In this document: one piece after another, positions 32,215-42,000 of the stretch
How positions within the stretch are numbered: position 1 is the stretch's first letter
Layout: each line of letters opens with the position of its first letter
Assembly: GCA_963742955.1 (NCBI GenBank)
Contig: CAVUOA010000008.1
Coordinates: 1,054,001 to 1,118,000, forward strand
Reading direction: 5' to 3'
From: CAVUOA01 sp963742955
Lineage (GTDB): Bacteria > Bacteroidota > Ignavibacteria > Tepidaquicellales > OLB5
DNA: 64,000 bases
Notes under the pieces: generated by a model
Told to the model about the DNA's origin: nothing
What the model saw: only the letters and a program-made list of their open reading frames with translations
Databases searched by the model: none
Position numbers and translations under genes: made by a program

Positions 32215-32712
32215 ATGGAAGTTTACATGCTCAGACACAGTGATGCTTTTCCAAGGGGAACCCCCGGTTACCCGAACGATGACAGACCGCTTACCGAAGA
32301 CGGCGTTAAGAAATTTACAGAAGCCGCAAAAGCGATACCGGTACTTGCCGGAAGCTTTGATGTTATTATTTCAAGTCCTTTGATACGTGCGCTTGATTCA
32401 GCAAAGATTGCAGCGGAAGTATCCGGTTATAATAAAGAAATCGTAAAAACAGAATACATGATTTCCGGAAGCCCTATGCGGAGCCTGTTTAACTTTCTGA
32501 AATATTATAACGGTAAAAATAAAATTTTACTTGTCGGACACGAGCCGCATCTCGGGTACCTGGCTTCGTTTTTGCTTGGAATTGAGGAGCATGTAATTGA
32601 GTTTAAAAAAGGTGGGATGTGCAGAATAGATATTACAAAATTCCCTCACGAAAAACCCGGCGTGCTTAAATGGCACCTTACACAAAAACAGTTAAGGAAA
32701 TTAGGAAAATAA
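32215..32712 (+). CDS. SixA-like histidine phosphatase
   Basis: 165 residues. The RHG-type motif is YMLRHSDA, with SSPLIRALDSAKIAAEV and LVGHEPHLGYLASFLLG as the second catalytic His region. SixA removes phosphate from phosphohistidine. Here the context is CHAD and Ppx genes. ATG at 32215 starts the family pattern directly. Confidence 0.85.
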   Translation: MEVYMLRHSDAFPRGTPGYPNDDRPLTEDGVKKFTEAAKAIPVLAGSFDVIISSPLIRALDSAKIAAEVSGYNKEIVKTEYMISGSPMRSLFNFLKYYNGKNKILLVGHEPHLGYLASFLLGIEEHVIEFKKGGMCRIDITKFPHEKPGVLKWHLTQKQLRKLGK

Positions 32713-32720
32713 ACTATTAT

Positions 32721-32783
32721 TGTCATGCTGAACTTGTTTCAGCATCTTTCAAAATCAGACCCTGAAACGAGTTCAGGGTGACA
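32721..32783. repeat. Dispersed inverted repeat, TGTCATGCTGAAC type
   Basis: tgtcatgctgaacttgtttcagcatct ... ccctgaaacgagttcagggtgaca: the ends are inverted (tgtca/tgaca, ctgaactngtttcag/ctgaaacgagttcag). This form is widespread in intergenic DNA of many bacteria. It lies in the gap between sixA and the first kinase gene. Confidence 0.7.
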
Positions 32784-32808
32784 AACAAATATCAGAAAGA
32801 GGTTTTAA

Positions 32809-33522
32809 TTGCCAAGAAATTTCGATAATCCGCATTCTTATCCCGGCAGGCTTATAATAGTAGAAGGTATCGACGGCTCGGGGAAATCAACCCAGCTCCA
32901 GCTTCTGCAGAAGTGGCTGGCTAATAATAAGTACAAAGTGTTTTTCACGGAGTGGAATTCTTCCGCGCTTGTTAACGCTACCATTAAACGCGGCAAGAAA
33001 AAAAACCTGCTGACTCCAACAACATTCAGCATACTGCACGCAACTGATTTTGCCGACCGTCTGGTTCATCTTATAATTCCGCCGCTTAAGGCAGGAATGA
33101 TAGTGCTTGCAGACAGGTATATTTATACGGCATTCGCAAGAGATGTTATACGCGGCGTTCACCGTGAGTGGGTGAGAGACCTCTACGGTTTTACAGTTAA
33201 GCCTGATATATCATTTTATTTCAGGGTGCCTATTGAAGTATCCTTAAAAAGAATTCTAACCGGCAGAACACAGCTTAAATTTCACGAGGCGGGAATGGAT
33301 TTAGGATTAAGCGATGACCCGCATGAAAGCTTTAAGCTCTTTCAGGGAAGGGTGCTTGAGGAATACGACAAAATCTCTGATGAATTCGGCATGACCGTAA
33401 TTGATGCAACACTGCCAATTCAGAAACAGCAAACAATAGTTAGGGAAATAGTTAAGGCAAAACTGAAAGAGTATAAGCCTACTCCGTTTTTGAGAAAGAA
33501 GGAGAACGTATATGTCAGATAA
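32809..33522 (+). CDS. Thymidylate-kinase-like P-loop kinase (copy 1)
   Basis: 237 residues with an intact Walker A (VEGIDGSGKSTQL, Lys at residue 26) and the Tmk DR motif region (LADRYIYTAFARDV, with DFADRLVH before it). Longer than typical dTMP kinase (about 210). TTG at 32809 is chosen, after agaaagagg. Canonical dTMP kinase phosphorylates dTMP; the surroundings (CHAD, SixA, Ppx) leave open a different nucleotide or polyphosphate-linked substrate. Overlaps copy 2 by 11 bases. Confidence 0.8.
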   Translation: MPRNFDNPHSYPGRLIIVEGIDGSGKSTQLQLLQKWLANNKYKVFFTEWNSSALVNATIKRGKKKNLLTPTTFSILHATDFADRLVHLIIPPLKAGMIVLADRYIYTAFARDVIRGVHREWVRDLYGFTVKPDISFYFRVPIEVSLKRILTGRTQLKFHEAGMDLGLSDDPHESFKLFQGRVLEEYDKISDEFGMTVIDATLPIQKQQTIVREIVKAKLKEYKPTPFLRKKENVYVR

Positions 33523-34249
33523 AGATAAAAAAATATTTTACGGAGAAGGACTGCCATATGTTGACGTTTCCGACATAAAAGGTAAGCTGATAGTAATAGA
33601 GGGCACTGACGGCGTAGGACGAACAACACAAATCGAAATGCTTAAACAATGGCTTGAAGTTAAAGGCTATGGGGTTGTTACCACAGGATGGACACGCTCA
33701 CCGCTTATGGGCAGGGCAATTGACGTTGCCAAGTCGGGGCATACATTAAGCCTTCATACATTCAGCCTGATTTACGCGGCTGATTTTGCTGACCGTCTTG
33801 AACATGAAATTATTCCCGCTCTTAAAGCCGGATTTGTTGTACTTGCCGACAGGTACACTTATACAGCTTTCGCGAGAGGTGTGGTGAGAGGTGTTGACCG
33901 CGAATGGATAAGGCACCTCTACGGCTTTGCGCTTGAACCTGATGCTGTGTTTTATATGAAAATTAATATCGAGAATCTTATTCCACGCGTTATTAATACC
34001 GAAACTCTGATGGAGCGTTACTGGGAAGACGGCTCAGGCTCGGGACTTGACTATTGGGAATCGGGTATGGATATGAAGCTCGGAGAGGATTTTTATGACA
34101 GCTTTGTAGAATATCAGAAACGTATACTCGAAGAGTTTGATAATATGACAAAAGAGTTTAAATTTAAGGTACTCGATGCATCAAAAAACTTTGAAGACAC
34201 AAATAAAAAGCTCCAGGAAGGGATACTTGCCATATTAGAAAATGCATAA
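33512..34249 (+). CDS. Thymidylate-kinase-like protein (copy 2) with altered Walker A
   Basis: 245 residues. It aligns with copy 1 over most of its length (DFADRL, IIP.LKAG, VLADRY.YTAFARGV, RGVDREW, LYGF), so the two arose by duplication. The P-loop reads GTDGVGRTTQ: the invariant Lys is Arg (residue 37). The DR motif remains. The change may weaken ATP use or reflect a regulatory partner for copy 1. Overlaps both neighbours, so it is one operon with copy 1 and ppx. Confidence 0.8.
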   Translation: MSDKDKKIFYGEGLPYVDVSDIKGKLIVIEGTDGVGRTTQIEMLKQWLEVKGYGVVTTGWTRSPLMGRAIDVAKSGHTLSLHTFSLIYAADFADRLEHEIIPALKAGFVVLADRYTYTAFARGVVRGVDREWIRHLYGFALEPDAVFYMKINIENLIPRVINTETLMERYWEDGSGSGLDYWESGMDMKLGEDFYDSFVEYQKRILEEFDNMTKEFKFKVLDASKNFEDTNKKLQEGILAILENA

Positions 34250-35849
34250 ACCCCGCTTAGCTGCCATAGATATAGGCACAAATTCGTTTCACCTGGTTAT
34301 TGCGGAAGTCAATACCGAATCGGGCAATTTCAAAATTCTCGGCAGGGAAAAAGAAATTGTCCGCCTTGGTTCAGGCTCAACCGACATGAAATACCTTTCT
34401 CCCGATGCCATATCAAGAGGAATTGAAACACTAAAACGCTTTAAGGGATTAGCTGACTCCGCCGAAGCGCCGCTCCGCGCAATTGCTACCAGCGCAGTAA
34501 GAGAAGCAAAAAACCAAAATGAATTTATAAGCAGGGCTCATGATGAGGCGGGGGTGAAAATCGAAATCGCTTCCGGGTACGAAGAAGCGCGCTTTATTTA
34601 TCTCGGTATTCTTCAGGCACTGCCTGTTTTCGATAAAAGAATTTTGCTTATCGATATAGGCGGCGGCAGCACTGAGTTTCTCATCGGGCAGAAGCGGGAG
34701 GTATATTATGACAACAGCCTTAAGCTTGGCGCAATCCGCTTCACGCAAAAATTCTTTGACCCCGATAAAACCGATTCAAAAGATGTTAAAGAGTGCAGAA
34801 AATATATACAGGGAATTATGAATCCCGTTACCCGCCAGATAAAAAACTATGCTTTTGATACTGTTGTAGGTTCATCAGGCACTATCGTAAGCATCGGAAG
34901 CATGATAAACATGATGCGCGGAGGTTCACCGGAAGCAAAGATGAATAATTTTACTTTTACAAAAGATGAGCTTTATAAACTGATTGAAAAAATAACCGAT
35001 GCAAAAACATTAAAACAAAGAGAAAAAATTCCCGGACTCGACCCGCAGCGCGCTGATATAATAACCGCAGGAACCTTGATACTTGAGCAGATATTCAAAG
35101 AGCTGAAGCTGAAAGAACTTACAATATCCGATTTCGCTCTGCGGGAAGGAATAATACTTGATACCATTGAAACACATTTCATGCTTAAAACGCATGACCA
35201 TCTTAGCGATATACGATATAAAAGTGTAATCGGGCTTGCCGAAAATTTTAAATACGAAGAAGGTCACTCCCGCCACGTTTCAGAGCTCGCACTAAAAATA
35301 TTCGACCAGACACAATACCTGCACAAATTAACTTACACCGAAAGGGAATATCTAGAATCCGCAGCTTTGCTTCACGAAATCGGCTGTTTTGTTTCGCACT
35401 CACAGCACCACAGGCATTCATATTATCTCATAAGAAACTCCGAGATGCTCGGCTTCACTGAAAATGAAAAAGAAATCATTGCAAACACAGCGCGTTATCA
35501 TAGAAAAAGCCATCCGAAACAAAAGCACGAAGCTTTTGCAAAGCTAAGCATTGATGACCAGGTGGTGGTAAGAAAGCTGGCTTCAATATTGAGGATAGCT
35601 GACGGACTTGACCGAACACATTCAAACGCAGTTAAAGATGTGAATTGTATTTTGAATAATGGTGAGCTGGTTATGAAGCTTGAAAGCTCCGCCTCAAATA
35701 ACAATCATCTTGAGCTTGAAATCTGGGGAGCCGAAAGCAAAAAGGAATTATTTGAAGAGACTTATGGTGTGAAGGTAAGGTTTGAGGAGAAACTCTTAAT
35801 AATCAATAATACACTTTCTCCAGAAACAACCCCGAAGGCGGAGCTGTAA
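34242..35849 (+). CDS. Ppx/GppA-family exopolyphosphatase with C-terminal HD-type domain
   Basis: 535 residues. N-terminal ASKHA phosphatase domain: IDIGTNSFHLVIAEV, LIDIGGGSTEFLIG and VGSSGTIVSIGSM. The C-terminal domain has LLHEIGCFVSHSQHHRHSYYLI, the HD-type core. Such proteins cut phosphate from polyphosphate or the pentaphosphate of pppGpp. Overlaps copy 2 by 8 bases. Its 3' end overlaps truA on the other strand by 47 bases, a convergent overlap. Confidence 0.92.
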   Translation: MHKPRLAAIDIGTNSFHLVIAEVNTESGNFKILGREKEIVRLGSGSTDMKYLSPDAISRGIETLKRFKGLADSAEAPLRAIATSAVREAKNQNEFISRAHDEAGVKIEIASGYEEARFIYLGILQALPVFDKRILLIDIGGGSTEFLIGQKREVYYDNSLKLGAIRFTQKFFDPDKTDSKDVKECRKYIQGIMNPVTRQIKNYAFDTVVGSSGTIVSIGSMINMMRGGSPEAKMNNFTFTKDELYKLIEKITDAKTLKQREKIPGLDPQRADIITAGTLILEQIFKELKLKELTISDFALREGIILDTIETHFMLKTHDHLSDIRYKSVIGLAENFKYEEGHSRHVSELALKIFDQTQYLHKLTYTEREYLESAALLHEIGCFVSHSQHHRHSYYLIRNSEMLGFTENEKEIIANTARYHRKSHPKQKHEAFAKLSIDDQVVVRKLASILRIADGLDRTHSNAVKDVNCILNNGELVMKLESSASNNNHLELEIWGAESKKELFEETYGVKVRFEEKLLIINNTLSPETTPKAEL

Positions 35850-36566
35850 ACTTTGCGGGATTAAAAACCTCACCCGCTTTGTTGTTAAGCAGCCTTTCAA
35901 TTGCATCATTCGTTATATTCCCTCTTCCAACTTCAACAATCGTGCCGGCTATCCTTCTTACCATTTTCCATAAAAAATGAGATGCTTTGATGCGGATATA
36001 AATTTTCTCATTCGTCATCGGTAACTTCAATGTTTTCAACCAGGCATTTAGTTGATTTATCTTCCGGTGTTTTATCTGAAAATGATTTAAAATCATGCAT
36101 ACCCTTGAACAATTCCGCAGCATCTTTCATTTTTTTTACATCCAGCTTATCTTTTATCCACCATACATATTTTTTATCGAAATGCTGTTCTGCGTTTTGA
36201 TATAACATAAACGTACTGCCGTGATTTCGCATCATGCCTTGCATGGAAGCTGTTCGGCGCTTTTTCTATTTCAAGAATATTTATATCGGGAGGAAGCTCA
36301 TCATTTATTTTAAGCTTAAGGATTTCAGGCGCAATCATTGTTTCACATTCAAGGTGCGCCACTTGCCGGATAGCGTGCACGCCGGCATCGGTTCTGCCGG
36401 AGCCCTGGAGGTCAATAAACTTTGCTTTGCCTCTGGTGCCGCTGAAAATATTTTTCATAACTTTAATCAGCGTGCCCTGAATGGTCTTTGTATCAGCCTG
36501 ACCGGGCTGTTTCTGCCAGCCGGAATAGCGAGTGCCGTCGTATTCAAGTGTGATTTTGAATTTCAT
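35803..36566 (-). CDS. truA: tRNA pseudouridine synthase A, two frame breaks
   Basis: About 254 residues when joined. Start ATG 36566 opens MKFKITLEYDGTRYSGWQ, the TruA N-terminus. Also present: GSGRTDAGVHAIRQVAH with the catalytic Asp, and NSFHARHDAKSRQYVYVI. Frame changes occur near 36180 and 36010, after which SHFLWKMVRRIAGTIVEVG gives the C-terminal family block. It makes pseudouridine at positions 38-40 of tRNA. As a housekeeping gene, two independent breaks suggest read errors. Overlaps ppx at its 3' end. Confidence 0.9.
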
Positions 36567-36622
36567 ACAGGCAATATTGCCAAAGGAAGGCAAAAAGGAA
36601 ATACAGAAATGGGAAATTACCC

Positions 36623-36671
36623 GTAGGTCAAAGGCACGCCTTTGACTGTCAAACGCATGCGTTTGACCTAC
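36623..36671. repeat. Double hairpin repeat, GTAGGTCAAA type
   Basis: Outer arms gtaggtcaaa/tttgacctac; inside, gtcaaaggc/gcctttgac and a perfect palindrome gtcaaacgca/tgcgtttgac side by side. Three stems can form, or one long one. Intergenic, between truA and the DoxX gene. Confidence 0.75.
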
Positions 36672-36684
36672 AGGGTTATTAGTG

Positions 36685-37104
36685 TTAGCTTTTTTTAAAT
36701 ATCAAATAATTCAGGCTGTATTTACCGGAGCCGAGAAATATTAAGCAAAAAAATACTGCCAGCATTTCTATCGGGTGTGAAGCAATGCCCCACGGGTCAT
36801 GATGTGCCATATGAGTTGTAAACGCGGTAATCATTGTAAACGCCATAAATGCTGCCGCCGGTCTTACATATAATCCCAGCACTAAAAGAATTCCCCCTAA
36901 AAATTCAGAGAGTCCTGCCATTAAACCCCAAAAAACAGGATAAAATGTAATTCCGTAATTAGCCACAGCATTGCCTACTTTAGCCCATAGTTCGGGACCG
37001 CCGACTATCTTCGGTCCGCCGTGTGTAAATATAAAGCTTAAGCCTACTCCGAGTCTTAGAAGCAATAATCCTAAATCTGTATTATTGAAAATTTTAGCAG
37101 CCAT
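36685..37104 (-). CDS. DoxX-family membrane protein
   Basis: 139 residues with four membrane segments. Family text: LLLRLGVGLSFIFTHGGPKI, GLMAGLSEFLGGILLVLGL, AAAFMAFTMITAF. DoxX-like proteins are associated with redox and thiosulfate or quinone roles in some organisms; no specific role can be read here. Confidence 0.82.
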   Translation of the reverse strand: MAAKIFNNTDLGLLLLRLGVGLSFIFTHGGPKIVGGPELWAKVGNAVANYGITFYPVFWGLMAGLSEFLGGILLVLGLYVRPAAAFMAFTMITAFTTHMAHHDPWGIASHPIEMLAVFFCLIFLGSGKYSLNYLIFKKS

Positions 37105-37226
37105 TTGTATTCAGTAATTAAATTAATAAACAATTGTAAAGGTTAGAACCTGTTAAAACAAGGTTTAGTTTCAGAAAGGTAAGCCTTTGTAAGTGAATTA
37201 TTTATGATTTATAATTATGTTCATTT

Positions 37227-37727
37227 ATGCACACAGCCGAATATTGGATAAAAAAATTAAATCTTCAAAAACATCCCGAAGGCGGGTACTTTAATGAAGT
37301 ATACCGTTCGGATGAAGAAATTAAATCAGAACATTTACCCAAACGCTACAGCGGGGCAAGAAACCACTCAACATCGATTTATTTTTTATTGACAGGTGAT
37401 GCGTTCTCGGCATTCCATCGTATTAAATCGGATGAGACATGGCATTTTTATGAAGGTTCGGCAGTGATTGTTCACATGATTAATGAAGCGGGAAAATATA
37501 CAACTGTTAAGATTGGTTCAAATCCCGAAGAAGATGAAGTGTTCCAATACACAATTCCACACGGTGTTTGGTTTGCAGCGGAAGTTAACAAACCTGATTC
37601 ATACACACTTGTTGGCTGCACTGTTGCACCGGGATTCCATTATGATGATTTTGAACTGGCGAACAGGGATGAGCTGACAAAGTTGTTTCCTGGCTGCGAA
37701 GATGTAATAAGGAAGTTCATAAGATAA
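37227..37727 (+). CDS. Cupin-fold DUF985 protein
   Basis: 166 residues. LQKHPEGGYFNEVYRS, HSTSIYFLLTGDAFSAFHRI, DETWHFYEGS and LVGCTVAPGFHYDDFELA are the family pattern (Cupin_5). Function of the family is not established. Begins after a non-coding gap of about 120 bases and shows no operon partner. Confidence 0.85.
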   Translation: MHTAEYWIKKLNLQKHPEGGYFNEVYRSDEEIKSEHLPKRYSGARNHSTSIYFLLTGDAFSAFHRIKSDETWHFYEGSAVIVHMINEAGKYTTVKIGSNPEEDEVFQYTIPHGVWFAAEVNKPDSYTLVGCTVAPGFHYDDFELANRDELTKLFPGCEDVIRKFIR

Positions 37728-37885
37728 CATATTTCAGTTCGCTTAAGCTTAATTTATTTTGCCCGCAGGAATTTAACTTAATTATTCCCTTTGATTTGTG
37801 AAGAAAAATGCTAAAATTATGCAGTTCTGAAATTCTTAGAGCAATCCCATCAAATAAACAAAAATTTATAAGCATTTATTAAGAA

Positions 37886-38164
37886 ATGGAACACTTAATA
37901 CAGCCCTGGTTACTGGTACTTACACTTTTTGTACCCCGCATCAGTTTGCTAATTGCTTATTTTATTCACCAGGTACCATATAACAATATTCCTTTTATTG
38001 GCGATTTACTCCTTTATGTTTTTTTACCGCGTGTATTAATGCTGATTTATATTGTAGATAACCTCGGAACTTCGAGTCCCTGGTTCTGGATTCATCTTGT
38101 TGTAGCAATTGCCGTTTGGGGTAAGAGTTCAAATTACGCATATAAGAAAAAATTCAAAAAGTGA
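37886..38164 (+). CDS. Small membrane protein, hypothetical
   Basis: 92 residues with an N-terminal amphipathic segment and two or three hydrophobic stretches (LIAYFIHQVP, LLLYVFLPRVLMLIYIV, HLVVAIAVW). C-terminus Lys-rich. Not recognised. Stands between the cupin gene and the respiratory operon. Confidence 0.5.
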   Translation: MEHLIQPWLLVLTLFVPRISLLIAYFIHQVPYNNIPFIGDLLLYVFLPRVLMLIYIVDNLGTSSPWFWIHLVVAIAVWGKSSNYAYKKKFKK

Positions 38165-38278
38165 ATGGGCATCAATATTGATTGCCCCAATATTATTAAG
38201 AAAATATTAAAATTCGTGTGGATAATTTGAAAGTATTTTCATAAATTGCACACTTTATATTCCCCAATAAGATAGTAA

Positions 38279-38848
38279 ATGAAGAAGTCATTAATTGATT
38301 ATGGCCTTAAGGTTCGCTTACCCATAATCTTATTTGTTGTAATTGCAACGTTTGCGGCTACGTATTATCTGTCTTACGCAGAAAGAAACGGAATTGGTTA
38401 CCAGCCCGTGCAGCCTATTAATTTTTCGCATAAGCTGCATGCCGGTACTATGAAAATTGACTGCCAATACTGCCACATAGGAGTTGATAAATCAAGAGTT
38501 GCAAGCGTTCCGACTGTAAGTGTTTGTATGGGATGTCATGCTATCGCGAGGAAAGACAAACCCGAAATCCAGAAGCTTACCCAGTATTACGAGCAAAACA
38601 AACCTATTCCCTGGGTGAGAATACACAAAGTACCTGAATTTGTTTACTTTAACCACAGTACACACGTCTCGAACGGAATCCAGTGCCAAAGCTGCCACGG
38701 TGATGTGCAAAAAATGGATGTTGTAGGGCAGGTTCATTCATTTACCATGGGTGCATGCCTCGATTGTCATAGAAATGCTAAAGAAAGACTTCCTTATTTG
38801 AAGAATATTAAAAACGGACCGGATAACTGCTATACCTGTCACAGATAA
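38279..38848 (+). CDS. actA: ActA, pentaheme c subunit of alternative complex III
   Basis: 189 residues with one N-terminal membrane helix (about 11-32) and exactly five CxxCH sites (residues 62, 83, 136, 160, 184). This length, heme count and place before actB identify ActA. ACIII oxidises quinol and passes electrons to cytochrome c or directly to an oxidase in Bacteroidota and relatives that lack bc1. It heads the respiratory operon; neighbours match the standard order. Confidence 0.95.
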   Translation: MKKSLIDYGLKVRLPIILFVVIATFAATYYLSYAERNGIGYQPVQPINFSHKLHAGTMKIDCQYCHIGVDKSRVASVPTVSVCMGCHAIARKDKPEIQKLTQYYEQNKPIPWVRIHKVPEFVYFNHSTHVSNGIQCQSCHGDVQKMDVVGQVHSFTMGACLDCHRNAKERLPYLKNIKNGPDNCYTCHR

Positions 38849-38878
38849 TATTAGAATGGTTTTAAATTATTATAAATA

Positions 38879-39097
38879 ATGGATTTAACTAATAATAACG
38901 GTTCACCTAAAATAAAGAGAAGAAATTTTTTCTTTTATCTTGGTGCATCTGTATTGGGAATCTTTTCACTCACAAAATCACCTTTAAACTTATTTAAATC
39001 TAAAATAAACAAAGAGTTAAGTAAGTCCCAAAAGCTTTCTGTTAAAGCCAATCCATATGCAGTTAAAAGAAATACCGGAGGAATGAAGAATGGATAA
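38879..39097 (+). CDS. Small ACIII-operon protein with twin-Arg-like N-terminus
   Basis: 72 residues. KIKRRNFFFYLGASVLGIF is a twin-arginine-type signal or membrane anchor, followed by a basic region ending SVKANPYAVKRNTGG. No cofactor motif. The stop overlaps the actB start by 8 bases, so it is translated with actB. It could be a small structural subunit or an assembly factor; I do not recognise it as one of the lettered Act subunits. Confidence 0.6.
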   Translation: MDLTNNNGSPKIKRRNFFFYLGASVLGIFSLTKSPLNLFKSKINKELSKSQKLSVKANPYAVKRNTGGMKNG

Positions 39098-42000
39098 GAA
39101 AAAGCGCAAATTGACAGATAATGTTCAAAATGACAATCAATCCGATAGTATAAACATAGAAAAAACAGATAATAAAGAGCCAAATTACTGGAGAGGCTTT
39201 AATGAGCTTTATAACGACCCCGAGTTTGTAAAAGCAAGAGAAAACGAATTTGCAGATGGCGCCTCTGAAGGCTATGATTTAAAGAATCTCTCAATATTAT
39301 CTAGAAGAAGATTTTTAGCTTTAATGACTGCCTCTGCTGCCTTAGCCGCAGCGGGGTGTTCTGATTACAGAGATAGAGGCGAAATTGTTCCGTACAATAA
39401 AAAACCCGAAGATATAGTACTCGGAATTCCCAACTACTATGCTTCAACCTGCACAGGATGCAATAATGCATGCGGCATACTGGTAAAAGCACGTGAAGGC
39501 AGACCGATTAAAATTGACGGGAACAAAGAACATCCCGTAAGCAAAGGAAAAATCTGCGCTAAAGGACAGGCAAGCATACTTAACCTCTATGACCCGGGAA
39601 GATTAAAAGAACCCCTTTTCTCCGGCGAAAGAAAAAATCACACTCCGGTTTCATGGGCTGATGCAGATAATAAAATTATCGCAGAATTAAAAAATGCAGT
39701 TACTGCCGGAAAAGAAATTGCCCTCGTATCACATAAGATTCTATCACCATCATACAAAAAACTGCTGGATGATTTTATAGCAGCATATCCCACAGCAAAA
39801 GTTTATTCATACGAATACATAAATAACGAAACAAGAAACTCCGCATGGAATAAATCTTATCCTTCATCAGCAGGGAATAAATTATTCCCCGTTTTAAAAT
39901 GGGACGAAGCAAAAGTAATACTTGCTCTTGAATCGGATTTCCTCGGCAATGAAGGAAACATGATTGAGCAAATGAGGCTGTATTCCGGGAACCGTGATTT
40001 GGTTAACGGCAAAGAGCTCAACAGGCTTTACGCTGCTGAAGGCGCTGCAACATTAACAGGATTTAACGCCGATTACAGAATCAGGCTGAAAACCGACGCA
40101 ATAGAAGAGTTTGCAATGTGCCTGCTGAATGAATTTGTTGTAAGAAGAAAAATTTCCGGATTTGCTGTTGATTCAAAAGTAACATCGGTATTACAAAACT
40201 ACTCTCTTGATGATTTTGTAAAGAAATATTCGCTTAAGAAAGATGTTATCGAGCAGCTTATAAATGACCTTGCGAAAAACCAGGGTTCATCACTTGTGCA
40301 CGCAGGCGATAAGCTCCCGGAATCCACTCACATCGCAGTGAATCTGCTTAATGAAGTTCTCGGAAACTCAAAACTGTATTCACAGGATTCGGCAAATATC
40401 GATTTGCTTCCCTTAAGCAGCAAAGCAGAGTTGGAGAACCTGACTTCTGATATGCAGTCCGGAAAAATTGCAGTGTTAATTCATCTCGGCACAAATCCTG
40501 CCTATCATCTTGCACCTGATTATAATTATGCTGAAGCAATTACAAAAGTTCCGCTTGTGGTTTCAATGATGGAACTGCTGAATGATACATCTGACTTCAG
40601 CCATTACAACCTTGCTCTTAACAACATGCTGGAGTCATGGGGCGATTACAAAACCAGAACGGGATTTTACAGCACACAGCAGCCTTTAATTGCTCCGCTT
40701 TACAACACAAGACAGAAAGAAGCAATACTCCTCACATGGATTAAAGGCAATAAAGATGCCTTTAACGAGAAGCTATACCATGAGTATTTAATGTCAAACT
40801 GGGAGAAAACAGTTTACCCGCAGGTCAATAATATGATTGACTTCAAAAAATTCTGGTATACAGCTTTGCATGACGGCGTTGCAATTATTAATGAAAAGCC
40901 CGAAGATCAAAGTAATTTCTCTTCGGATGCGTTTGCAAATTCAACTAAAATGACAGCAGGCAGTGATTTTGTTCTTCTCTTACAGGAAAACCACAATCTC
41001 GGTGACGGAAGATTTGCCAATAACGGATGGCTTCAGGAGCTGCCGAATCCCGTTTCAAAAGTTGTTTGGGATAATTACGCAGCGCTTTCGGTTCAATCGG
41101 CATCAGAGCTTGGTGTAAATAATGATGATAAAATTGAAATTTCTGTTGACGGTAGAAAAGCAGAGCTTCCTGTGTTTATTCAGCCGGGGCTTGCCGATAG
41201 AGTTGTGGAAGCTGCTTTAGGCTACGGCAGAACAAAAGCAGGTGAAATCGGCTCCGGGGTTGGCGTTAATGCAGGTGTGCTGATGACAAAGAATCCTTCC
41301 CTTAATGCAAGGCTATACAATAATGCAAAGATTTCCAAAGCTGCCGGTAAGTATGAAGTTGTTTCCACAATGGAACACTTTGCAATCGATGATACCATCC
41401 TTGGACAAAAATTAGAAGGATTACAGTTTAAAAGAAAAATTATTCAACGCGGAACCTTTGAAGAATATAAAGCAAACCCCGATTTCTTAAGCAAAGAAAA
41501 GCCTGAAACTCCGCTAGTCAGCATAAGCAAAACATACAATTATACAAGCCCCAAATGGGGAATGTCGATTGACCTTAATAAATGCACCGGCTGCGGTACA
41601 TGTATAGCTGCCTGCAGTGTTGAAAACAATATTCCTATTGTAGGCAAAGACCAGGTAAGGGTGAACAGGGAAATGATGTGGATAAGAGTTGACAGGTATT
41701 ATTCCGGAAGCCCCGATGCGCCTGATGCAGATTTCCAGATAATGCTCTGCCAGCAGTGCGATAATGCTCCATGCGAAAATGTATGTCCCGTTTCGGCAAC
41801 CAACCACTCGCCCGACGGCTTAAACCAGATGGTTTATAACCGCTGTGTGGGTACAAGGTACTGCTCAAACAACTGTCCTTACAAAGTCAGAAGGTTTAAC
41901 TACTTTAATTTCAGAGACCATGTACATGACGGATATTACGAGCAGGATTCGGTTTCATTATTATACAATCCCGAAGTAACCGTCCGCTCGCGCGGCGTTA

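Noticed and set aside
32809..34249. Reading the two kinases as polyphosphate kinase 2
   Set aside because: The P-loop and DRY-type motif fit thymidylate kinase better and the PPK2 GWDAAGKG motif is absent.
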